DNA of 27,428 nucleotides from an uncultured Comamonadaceae bacterium (lineage in GTDB: Bacteria; Pseudomonadota; Gammaproteobacteria; Burkholderiales; Burkholderiaceae), in contig CAMLSD010000069.1 in the NCBI GenBank assembly GCA_946482595.1, forward strand, positions 1-27,428, written 5' to 3'. Below, piece by piece: positions 1 to 6,561 of the stretch (the first letter of the stretch is position 1; each line of letters opens with the position of its first letter). The notes below the pieces were generated by a model that was given only the letters and a program-made list of their open reading frames with translations, was not told the origin of the DNA and made no database searches. The position numbers were made by a program, and so were the translations under genes.

Positions 1-20
1 TCCGCTGCCTGACGCCCCCC

Positions 21-911
21 ATGCCCCTGTCGCACCTGCTGCTTGCCCTGGCCATCGTGTTTGTGTGGGGCACCAACTTCGTGGTGATCAAGCTGGGCCT
101 GGCGGACCTGCCGCCCTTCCTGTTTGCCGCGCTGCGCTTCCTGTTCTCGGCCTTCCCTTTTGTGCTGCTGATCCGCCGCCCGGCGGTGGGCTGGTCGCGT
201 CTGGCGGCATTTGGCGTGCTGCTGGGCGCCGGGCAGTTCGGTCTGCTGTTCCATGCGATGCGCGCGGACATCTCGCCCGGCCTGGCCTCGCTGGTGGTGC
301 AAAGCCAGGTGTTCTTCACGATCGGCCTGTCCGTCGTGATCAACCGCGAGCGGGTGCGCCCGGTGCAGTGGCTGGCCCTGGCGCTGGCGGTGGCCGGCAT
401 CGTGCTGATCGCGGCGAAGCAGGACGCCGCCGCCACGTTCGTGGGCCTGGGCACGGTGCTGTGTGCGGCCTTCTGCTGGGCCTGCGCCAACCTGGTGGCC
501 AAGTCGGCAGGCCGGGTCGACATGCTGGGCTTCATGGTGTGGACCAGCGTGTTTGCGGTGCCCCCGCTGCTGGTGCTGAGCCTGGTGTTCGAGGGCCCGC
601 AGCTCATGTGGCACAGCCTGACACACGCCGGTGCCGCGGCCTGGGCGGCGGTGGCCTGGCAGGCCGTGGGCAACACGCTGTTCGGCTACGGCGCCTGGAA
701 CTGGCTGCTGAGCCGCCACCCGGCGGCCACCGTCACGCCCAGCGCCCTGCTGGTGCCGGTGTTCGGCATGGCGGCCTCGGCCTGGTGGCTGGGCGAGTCA
801 CTGCCGGACTGGAAGCTGGCCGCAGCCGCCCTGGTGATCGCCGGGCTCACGCTCAACGTGCTGGCCTCGCGGATGCGCGCTCCGGTTGCGGCCACAATGG
901 GCCGTCCCTGA
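21..911 (+). CDS. EamA/DMT-family transporter
   Basis: A 296-residue, strongly hydrophobic inner-membrane protein with about ten predicted transmembrane segments, arranged as two EamA repeats. The N-terminal motif FVWGTNFVVIKLGL is typical of the drug/metabolite transporter superfamily. The length matches O-acetylserine/cysteine exporters of the EamA type (about 300 residues), which export small metabolites. The frame stays open upstream to the window edge, so a start beyond the window is possible, but the family normally begins just before this motif. No clear ribosome binding site is visible. The stop lies 23 bases before the GST gene, so the two are probably co-transcribed. The family call is firm; the substrate is inferred from similarity only. 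Confidence 0.88.
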   Translation: MPLSHLLLALAIVFVWGTNFVVIKLGLADLPPFLFAALRFLFSAFPFVLLIRRPAVGWSRLAAFGVLLGAGQFGLLFHAMRADISPGLASLVVQSQVFFTIGLSVVINRERVRPVQWLALALAVAGIVLIAAKQDAAATFVGLGTVLCAAFCWACANLVAKSAGRVDMLGFMVWTSVFAVPPLLVLSLVFEGPQLMWHSLTHAGAAAWAAVAWQAVGNTLFGYGAWNWLLSRHPAATVTPSALLVPVFGMAASAWWLGESLPDWKLAAAALVIAGLTLNVLASRMRAPVAATMGRP

Positions 912-934
912 CCTCGTCAACCGTCGGAGCCGCC

Positions 935-1576
935 ATGATCCAGTTGCACCACTACCCCAGCACCGCCAGCATGGCCCCCCACCTCGTGCTCGAGGAGCTG
1001 GGTGTGCCCTACGAGCTCGTGCTGGTCGACCGCACCCGCAATGCCCACAAGTCGCCGGAGTACCTGAAGCTCAATCCCAATGGCCTGATCCCCACGCTGG
1101 TCGACGGCGACCTGGTGCTGTATGAAACCGCGGCGATCTGCCTGCATCTGGCTGAAGGCCATCCCGAGGCCGCGCTGGTGCCGCCGCCGGGCACCCACGC
1201 GCGGGCACACTGCCTCAAATGGCTGATGTGGCTGACCAACACCCTGCAGGCCACCTCCATCGTCTACTGGTACCCCGAGCGCTGGGCGACGAACCCGGGG
1301 GCCGTGGCCGAAGTGAAGCAGACTGCCGAGGCCCGCATCGGCGCCCAGCTCGACCTGCTCGATGCCGAACTGGCGCGCCATGGCCAGCCCTGGCTGCTGG
1401 GCGAGCATTTCAGCATCGTCGACCCTTACACGCTGATGCTGTGCCGGTGGACACGCGGCTTTGCCCGCCCGGCCCGGGTGCTGCCGCACCTGGGCCCCTA
1501 TGTGCAGCGTGTGCTGGCACGCCCGGCGTCCCAGCGGGTGTTCAAGCAGCAGGCCTTGCCCGAACCCTGGGTGTGA
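935..1576 (+). CDS. Glutathione S-transferase family protein
   Basis: A 213-residue cytoplasmic protein with the two-domain GST layout. The thioredoxin-like N-terminal half (about residues 1-78) has the glutathione-binding segment NPNGLIPTLVDGD with the cis-proline at P53 and the YETAAI motif (E64, T65). The C-terminal half is helical, ending in a helix with the family-like DPYTLMLCRW segment. A serine near the N-terminus (S9 or S12) is the likely glutathione-activating residue. The same frame is open back to base 65, but that part is the shadow of the transporter gene. The ATG at 935 is chosen because GGAG lies five bases before it and because it gives normal GST length. Substrate unknown; glutathione conjugation or detoxification is inferred from the family. 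Confidence 0.9.
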   Translation: MIQLHHYPSTASMAPHLVLEELGVPYELVLVDRTRNAHKSPEYLKLNPNGLIPTLVDGDLVLYETAAICLHLAEGHPEAALVPPPGTHARAHCLKWLMWLTNTLQATSIVYWYPERWATNPGAVAEVKQTAEARIGAQLDLLDAELARHGQPWLLGEHFSIVDPYTLMLCRWTRGFARPARVLPHLGPYVQRVLARPASQRVFKQQALPEPWV

Positions 1577-1590
1577 CGGGCAAGGCGCAG

Positions 1591-1602
1591 TGCCGGCCGG
1601 CA
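1591..1602. other. Perfect 12-base palindrome between convergent genes
   Basis: TGCCGGCCGGCA lies between the ends of the GST gene and the receiver-domain gene, which converge. It could help terminate transcription from either side, but there is no T-run, so it is not a standard intrinsic terminator. It may be chance in GC-rich DNA. Confidence 0.25.
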
Positions 1603-1606
1603 GGCC

Positions 1607-1975
1607 TCAGGCGCACGACGCCGCAAGACGCCGCACGTGGTCGATGGCCTGGTCGATGTCAAAACTCTTGTCGTAGAACCCATCGGCCCCCAGCTCTTCG
1701 CTGAGGCGCCGGTAGGCCGGCAAGGGCTGGTGGGTCAGTACCAGCACCGTGCCGGCACAGTCCTGGCTGCGGATCTGCCGCAGCACGTTGAATCCATGCC
1801 CGGGCGCCAGCGACAGGTCAAGCAGGACCAGATCGGGTCGCAGCCGCAGGGCCAGTTCGATGGCATGCTGCTCGCTCTCGGCCTCGCCGACCACCACGGC
1901 GCCGTCGACCGACGCCAGCAGCTGGCGCAGCTGTGCCCGAATGGGCGCCGAGTCTTCGACCAGCAGGATGTTCAT
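1607..1975 (-). CDS. Stand-alone response regulator receiver domain (CheY-like)
   Basis: A 122-residue protein consisting only of a receiver domain. The acidic pair E7-D8, the phospho-acceptor D53 (in LVLLDLSL), T81 and the conserved K103 are all in place, so phosphorylation should be possible. There is no output domain. The gene lies downstream of, and on the same strand as, the LuxR-type regulator and the CHASE3 kinase, with a 132-base gap. It may be a phosphate sink or a protein-interaction switch for that kinase; this is inference. GAGGG stands four bases before the ATG. Confidence 0.9.
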   Translation of the reverse strand: MNILLVEDSAPIRAQLRQLLASVDGAVVVGEAESEQHAIELALRLRPDLVLLDLSLAPGHGFNVLRQIRSQDCAGTVLVLTHQPLPAYRRLSEELGADGFYDKSFDIDQAIDHVRRLAASCA

Positions 1976-2056
1976 GTGCCCTCAGGGTGAGCCATGCCTG
2001 GAGCTTAGGCCCTTGGGTGCACCTGCGAAAGACGGGCAGTCGCGCTTGACGGTGGC

Positions 2057-2067
2057 GGGAATTTCCC
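2057..2067. promoter_or_regulatory. Palindrome GGGAATTTCCC upstream of the receiver gene
   Basis: An 11-base palindrome (odd centre) about 80 bases upstream of the receiver-domain gene, in the 132-base gap between the two regulators. The position fits an operator for a dimeric regulator such as the neighbouring LuxR-type protein. No promoter hexamers were confidently identified. Function is inferred. Confidence 0.35.
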
Positions 2068-2107
2068 TACATGCCCCCTCGCCCCTCCTCCGCGTCGCCA
2101 TGCTGCG

Positions 2108-2746
2108 TCAGGTCAGGTCGGTCAGCCCATGCTGGACGCAGTATTTGGTCAGCTCGGTGTTGTTGCGCCAGCCGGTCTTTTCCAGGATGCGGGCACGGTA
2201 GCTGCCCACGGTCTTGACCGACAGGTGCATGGTCTCGGCGATCTCGGCCGGGGTGTGGCCGGCGGCCATCAGCAGCATCACGCGGTGCTCCTGGTCGGAC
2301 AGCAGCTCGTGGGGCAGCTTGTCAGGTGTGCCGCCGCCCAGCAGGCCCAGCAGGCGGTCGGCCATCGCGGTGGTCACGTAGCGTCCGCCTTCGAGCAGTC
2401 GACGGACCGCACCGACCAGTTCATCGCCGGCACGGTCCTTCGGCAGGTAGCCCGCCACGCCCATCTGCAGCAGGCGCGCGCCATAGGCCGACTCCGCATT
2501 CAGGCTCAGCACCAGCACCGGCACCCCCTTGGCCACCCGCAGCATGCGCACGGCGCTTTCGGTGCCGGTGGCGTCCGGCAGCGACAGGTCCAGCACGATG
2601 ACCTCGGGCCGATCGGTGGCAAACAGGCGCAAGGCCTCCTCGAGCGTGGCGGCCTCGTTCACCTGGGCCCCCGGCCAGGCCTGCTCGATCAGCTGGCGCA
2701 CACCCAGACGCATGATGGGATGGTCATCGACGATCAGGGCCTTCAT
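2108..2746 (-). CDS. NarL/FixJ-type DNA-binding response regulator
   Basis: A 212-residue two-domain regulator. The receiver domain (about residues 1-118) has D7-D8, phospho-acceptor D53 (VLDLSLPDATG) and K103. The LuxR-type helix-turn-helix (about 145-208) carries the usual HLSVKTVGSYRARILEKTG recognition region. The frame is open further upstream, but the ATG at 2746 is right. It begins the receiver domain exactly, and its ATGA overlaps the stop of the kinase gene by four bases, implying translational coupling. It should be phosphorylated by that kinase and act as a transcription factor. Its targets are not evident; palindromes near both ends of the module are candidates for autoregulation. 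Confidence 0.93.
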   Translation of the reverse strand: MKALIVDDHPIMRLGVRQLIEQAWPGAQVNEAATLEEALRLFATDRPEVIVLDLSLPDATGTESAVRMLRVAKGVPVLVLSLNAESAYGARLLQMGVAGYLPKDRAGDELVGAVRRLLEGGRYVTTAMADRLLGLLGGGTPDKLPHELLSDQEHRVMLLMAAGHTPAEIAETMHLSVKTVGSYRARILEKTGWRNNTELTKYCVQHGLTDLT

Positions 2747-4224
2747 GGCTGGGACTCCTCGACAGCGGGGGGTGGGGGCGGCGCGGCCGTGTCGGCCTGC
2801 GCCGCTGCGGCCGGTGACGGCAGGCAGGGCAGCGTGACACGGACCAGCGTGCCGCAACGCGGAGCCGGGCCGAACTCCAGTTCGCCACCCGCCAGCACGG
2901 CGCGCTCGCGCATGTTGCGCACGCCGGCGGCGTCGGGCCGCACCTCACCCGGCCCCCGGCCGTCATCGACCACCTGCAGCACATAGCGGTCGTCCTCGCA
3001 GGCGCCGTGCACGCGCACCATGCTGGCATGGGCATGGCGCAGGGTGTTGGTCACGGCCTCCTGCACGATGCGGAACAGCTGGTTGGCCTGATCGGCACTG
3101 AGGCGGGTGTCTGCCTGGACGTCCACGTCGACCTGCAGGCCGCTCGCGCGCTCGGTCTCCCGCGCGAAGTGCTCCAGCGCGGCGGCCAGGCCCAGGTCGT
3201 CGAGCAGCGGCGGGCGCAGTGTCGAGGCGATGCGCCGCGCGAGCACGATGGCGCTGTCGACCATCTCGATCAACTGGATCACCCGGTGCTCGGCCAGCGG
3301 CGGCTCGACCTGACGCAGCCCGATCACGTACATCTTGAGGGCCGTGGCGATCTGGCCGAACTGGTCGTGCACCTCACGCGCCAGACGGCGCCGTTCGGCC
3401 TCGATGCTGCGGTCAAGTTCGCTGGCAAACGACTGAATCCGGGCAACGGCTGCGTGCAGCTCGGACGTGCGGCGCTCCACACGCTGCTCCAGGGTGGCGT
3501 TTGCGGCCCGCAGGGCCTGCTCGGCGCGGTTGCGCTGACGACGCTCATGGATCAGCAGCGCCAGCGCCAGCAGGATCATCAGGCTGCCCAGGGCCGGCAG
3601 CGCCAGCGTCAGACGGGCCGCTCGGGCCTGCACCACCCGCACGTCGGCATCACGCTGGTGGATCAGCGCCTGCTGGCGCGCCACCAGCAGCGCGAACTGG
3701 CCGCGCAGGCGGTCCATCGTGCGTTTGCCGTCGGCATAGCTGGACAGGTTCTGCACCGCCTCCGGGCCGGCAAACCGGCGCCGGTCGATGTTGTCCTCGA
3801 GGTAGGCCAGGCGCCGCTCGATCAGCGCGTCGAGCTCGGGCTGGTCGGCCATGTCACCGCTGGCACCCGACGTGCCGGCCGCGGCCGAGTCTGCCAGGTG
3901 CGCCAGCAGACGCGAGTAGGTGGCCTGCAGTCGCAGCCGGGCCGCGTCGTAGGGTTCAAGAAACTCTTCCTGGCCGGTGATGATGAAGCCGCGCTGGCCG
4001 GTCTCCAGGTCGACCAGCAAGGACAACGTGCGTTCGGCCAGCAACTGGGTCTCCAGTGCGTGGGTACGGGCGGCGGTGGCGTTCAGCACGTCCTTCAGGC
4101 TGCGGTACCCGGCATAGGCCGTGGCCGCAAAAGCCAGCAGGCCCAGCAGCATCAGTGCGATGGCAAACCAGGCCGGTCCGGACAGGCGAAGGGGTGGGGC
4201 GCCGAAGGCAGGGGACAAACCCAT
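2743..4224 (-). CDS. CHASE3-domain sensor histidine kinase (HisKA_3 type)
   Basis: A 493-residue membrane kinase. Transmembrane helix 1 spans about residues 18-40. The periplasmic CHASE3 sensor domain is at about 41-200, with its hallmark ETGQRGFIITG followed by EEFLEPY. Helix 2 spans about 205-226, followed by a coiled coil at about 230-275. The HisKA_3 dimerisation domain has LAREVHDQFGQ with phospho-acceptor H286. The HATPase has the N-box (E389, N393) and the DDGRGPG loop (420-426). The C-terminal 25 residues are a Pro/Ala-rich tail of unknown role. It forms a two-component pair with the overlapping downstream regulator. The signal sensed by CHASE3 domains is generally unknown, and nothing here reveals it. 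Confidence 0.93.
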   Translation of the reverse strand: MGLSPAFGAPPLRLSGPAWFAIALMLLGLLAFAATAYAGYRSLKDVLNATAARTHALETQLLAERTLSLLVDLETGQRGFIITGQEEFLEPYDAARLRLQATYSRLLAHLADSAAAGTSGASGDMADQPELDALIERRLAYLEDNIDRRRFAGPEAVQNLSSYADGKRTMDRLRGQFALLVARQQALIHQRDADVRVVQARAARLTLALPALGSLMILLALALLIHERRQRNRAEQALRAANATLEQRVERRTSELHAAVARIQSFASELDRSIEAERRRLAREVHDQFGQIATALKMYVIGLRQVEPPLAEHRVIQLIEMVDSAIVLARRIASTLRPPLLDDLGLAAALEHFARETERASGLQVDVDVQADTRLSADQANQLFRIVQEAVTNTLRHAHASMVRVHGACEDDRYVLQVVDDGRGPGEVRPDAAGVRNMRERAVLAGGELEFGPAPRCGTLVRVTLPCLPSPAAAAQADTAAPPPPPAVEESQP

Positions 4225-4300
4225 GGCAAGGAAGCAGCCTGCGCCCAGGCAGGCAAGTGAACGTGCCCTCAGCCTATTGCGCCAGCGACAGCCATGCCTA

Positions 4301-4314
4301 CCCCCTTTTGGGGG
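4301..4314. promoter_or_regulatory. Palindrome CCCCC-TTTT-GGGGG upstream of the kinase gene
   Basis: A C5-T4-G5 inverted repeat lies 77 bases upstream of the kinase start and 22 bases after the dacB stop. It may be an operator for the co-encoded regulator, or a hairpin ending the dacB transcript. It lacks a following U-tract in the dacB direction, which favours an operator. Inferred only. Confidence 0.35.
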
Positions 4315-4335
4315 ATGAGCCGGGCGGACCGCCGC

Positions 4336-5823
4336 TCAGCCGTGCCGCGCGATCCACTCGATGAAGGCGTCGAGCGCCGGTGTGGCGAGCCGGGCATCCG
4401 GATGATTGACCATCACGGCCACCGCATAGACGCGGCCGCTGCGGGCGCGCACATAACCGGCCAGGGCACGGGTGTCGAGCAACGTGCCCGTCTTCAGGTG
4501 GGCCTGCCCGGCGGCCAGGCCCCGCTGCATGCGATGGGCCAGCGTGCCGTCGACACCGGCAATGGGCAGCGAGTCGACCAGGGCCTGGGCGCTGCGGCCG
4601 CGCCAGGCCCGCGTCAGCAGCTCGACCATGGCGCGCGGCTTGGCGCGTTCCTCGCGTGACAGGCCCGAACCGTTCTCGATGTGAATGTCGTCCTGCGAAA
4701 AACCCTGGCGGCGCAACCAGTCGTGCACCCGGTCCTGCGCCGCCGGCAGCGTGGCGGCCCGCATCGGAAAGCCCGGCGCCATCGCGAGCATCAGGCTGCG
4801 CGCGGCGATGTTGTTGCTGGTCTTGTTGATCTCCCGGATCATCACCGGCAGCGGTTCGGACACCTGTGCCGACCACGGCAGCTGCGGTTGCCCGGCAGCG
4901 TCGCGGGGCAGCAGGCCCTCGCGCTCGCTGCGCGTGCGTTCGGTGACGCGGCCGCGCAGCTTGCCGCCGGCCTCGCGCCACAGCGCCGCGACACCCTGGG
5001 CGGTCAGGTCGCCGTGCGACATCGGCACGAAAGCAATGGTGTGGCTGCCGCAGCCACTCGACCACGAGCCGGTGACGACCAGCCGGCGCTGCCCGCCCTG
5101 CTCGCGCAGGCTGGCCGAGGCGCTGCAGCCGCCGGTCATGCCCACCTGGTTGACCAGCGGCACGTCGGCCAGCGGCGGCGTGACCTCGACGGCCGCACGC
5201 GGCCCGCGTGCCGGCTGCACGGTCACACGCAACACCCCTTCGTCGAGGGTGAGCGCATCGGGGCGTGCATGGTGCGGGCGGTCGGGGGCCGGGGGCGGCG
5301 TGTGGGCATGGTCGGCCTCGCTGAGCCGGAAGACAAACCGGTCGAGCACGATGTCGCCCCAGACTTCGCGCAGGCCCTGGGCCTGCATGCGGGCAAACCA
5401 AAGGCGCAGGTCCTCGGTGCTCAGCCGGGCATTGCCGCCGCCAACGATGACCAGATCCCCCAGCAGTCGCCCTTCGACCAGCGGCCCGCCGAGAAAGGCA
5501 TAGGTGCGCCAGCGGTAGTTCGGGCCGAGCAGGTCCAGCGCCGCCGCGGCCGTCACGACCTTGGTGGTCGATGCCAGTACATAGGGCTGTTCGGCGTTGA
5601 GCGACACCACCGGCTGGCCGCCGTCAATCGGCCTGGCATAGACGCCGAAGCTGCGGGTGGGCAGGCCCGTGGCCTTCAGGGCCTCGAGCACCGCGGCAGG
5701 CATGGGCTCGACCGCCGCCTTTGTCGGCACCTGCGGCCCGGCCAGCACCGCCCCGGCCGCCATCGAGGCGACCGCGAGCAGGCATCGCAGGAGGGGCAGG
5801 CCAGGCGGCCGGAACAAGGCCAT
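4336..5823 (-). CDS. dacB: D-alanyl-D-alanine carboxypeptidase/endopeptidase (PBP4, peptidase S13)
   Basis: A 495-residue periplasmic penicillin-binding protein of family S13. It has an N-terminal signal peptide (about residues 1-29, ending AGAVLAG). The three active-site motifs of serine penicillin-recognising enzymes are present: SxxK at S85-T-T-K88, SxN at S336-N-N338 and KTG at K444-T-G446. The long segment between the first two motifs is the insert typical of PBP4/DacB. It trims or cleaves peptidoglycan cross-links. Length matches the family (about 480 residues). It is a single gene with its own upstream region. The next gene on the same strand, the presumed immunity gene, ends 244 bases upstream, and I saw nothing gene-like in that gap. 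Confidence 0.94.
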   Translation of the reverse strand: MALFRPPGLPLLRCLLAVASMAAGAVLAGPQVPTKAAVEPMPAAVLEALKATGLPTRSFGVYARPIDGGQPVVSLNAEQPYVLASTTKVVTAAAALDLLGPNYRWRTYAFLGGPLVEGRLLGDLVIVGGGNARLSTEDLRLWFARMQAQGLREVWGDIVLDRFVFRLSEADHAHTPPPAPDRPHHARPDALTLDEGVLRVTVQPARGPRAAVEVTPPLADVPLVNQVGMTGGCSASASLREQGGQRRLVVTGSWSSGCGSHTIAFVPMSHGDLTAQGVAALWREAGGKLRGRVTERTRSEREGLLPRDAAGQPQLPWSAQVSEPLPVMIREINKTSNNIAARSLMLAMAPGFPMRAATLPAAQDRVHDWLRRQGFSQDDIHIENGSGLSREERAKPRAMVELLTRAWRGRSAQALVDSLPIAGVDGTLAHRMQRGLAAGQAHLKTGTLLDTRALAGYVRARSGRVYAVAVMVNHPDARLATPALDAFIEWIARHG

Positions 5824-6067
5824 GGTCGGTCGAGATTACCGGCCTGGCGCCGGGCCGATGGGCGGAAAAGCGGGGCTGAGGCCCGGTTTCTCGTCGGATG
5901 GGTGCGTGGGCCGCCCGGTGGCGGTGCGGCGTCTTCCGGTACATGTGCCGGCCGCGCGATGGGCGCTGCATCGGCAGACCAAGCACTGCGGCATGCCATC
6001 GCTTCGAGCGTTCCTGCCACGAGGGCGACCCCTGCGGGCCCCCCGGTTGGGGCAACCCGGCGCCTGG

Positions 6068-6532
6068 TCAGCGCTCGAATCGTTCCTTGAATTGATGCTC
6101 GATGTCAAACAGTGGCCGCCAGCGCGGCGGCGCCTCGTCAGAGAAGAGCCCGCCCTCGTTGTACAGCGTAACGTTCCCGTTGATCCGTCGCAGGAAAGGG
6201 CGATCCTCCACAGCAGCAAATGCGTCCTTGCGCGTAGCCTTGAGCAAGGCATTGATGCCCAACAGGCTGTTGCCGTAGGATTTTTCGTAGGGAGCGAACT
6301 TATCCACATGAAAGCTCACGCTGGTTTCTGGCGTGATGCCATACATCTCATGGTATAGCTTCTGGAGCATTTCACTGATGCGCGAAATCGTGACACTTCC
6401 GCCTTCGAATCTCCCTTGAATTTGACTCTCACCCTTTTCGATTGTCATCATCCCAATACAACTCGTCAGCACGAGCGCCAGCTCATTCATCGGGATTCGA
6501 TCTTCTACGTTCAAGTGGATATCAATCGACAT
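6068..6532 (-). CDS. Presumed immunity protein of the adjacent CDI-like toxin
   Basis: A 154-residue soluble protein with no signal peptide. It starts 29 bases after the toxin stop. An in-frame GTG lies at 6556, but the ATG at 6532 is preferred because GAGG stands six bases before it. The central part, SVSFHVDKFAPYEKSYG and LLKATRKDAFAAVED, followed by LRRINGNVTLYNEGG, reminds me of SitI3-family immunity proteins of Myxococcus. This is a memory-based resemblance, not a search result. Base composition is clearly lower in GC than the surroundings (48% in 6421-6480), a usual mark of horizontally acquired toxin/immunity cassettes. It probably binds and blocks the C-terminal nuclease domain of the upstream gene product. 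Position supports the role strongly; the exact family is uncertain. Confidence 0.72.
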   Translation of the reverse strand: MSIDIHLNVEDRIPMNELALVLTSCIGMMTIEKGESQIQGRFEGGSVTISRISEMLQKLYHEMYGITPETSVSFHVDKFAPYEKSYGNSLLGINALLKATRKDAFAAVEDRPFLRRINGNVTLYNEGGLFSDEAPPRWRPLFDIEHQFKERFER

Positions 6533-6561
6533 GTCGTTCCTCAAGAGCCTGCGCACTTCGT

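Noticed and set aside
65..934. In-frame extension of the GST gene back to base 65
   Set aside because: It is a shadow of the transporter gene in another frame. GST begins at 935 with a good ribosome binding site and normal family length.
5824..6067. Possible remnant gene or orphan toxin tip between the immunity gene and dacB
   Set aside because: The 244 bases are GC-rich like the backbone, and no frame shows a motif. It most likely holds only the dacB promoter.
4681..6090. Plus-strand open frame of 469 codons
   Set aside because: It is antisense to dacB, whose three active-site motifs are intact; the translation is Arg/Gly-rich and unrecognisable.
6533..6556. GTG start at 6556 for the immunity gene
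   Set aside because: The ATG at 6532 has GAGG at ideal distance; the GTG has no such signal, although it cannot be fully excluded.
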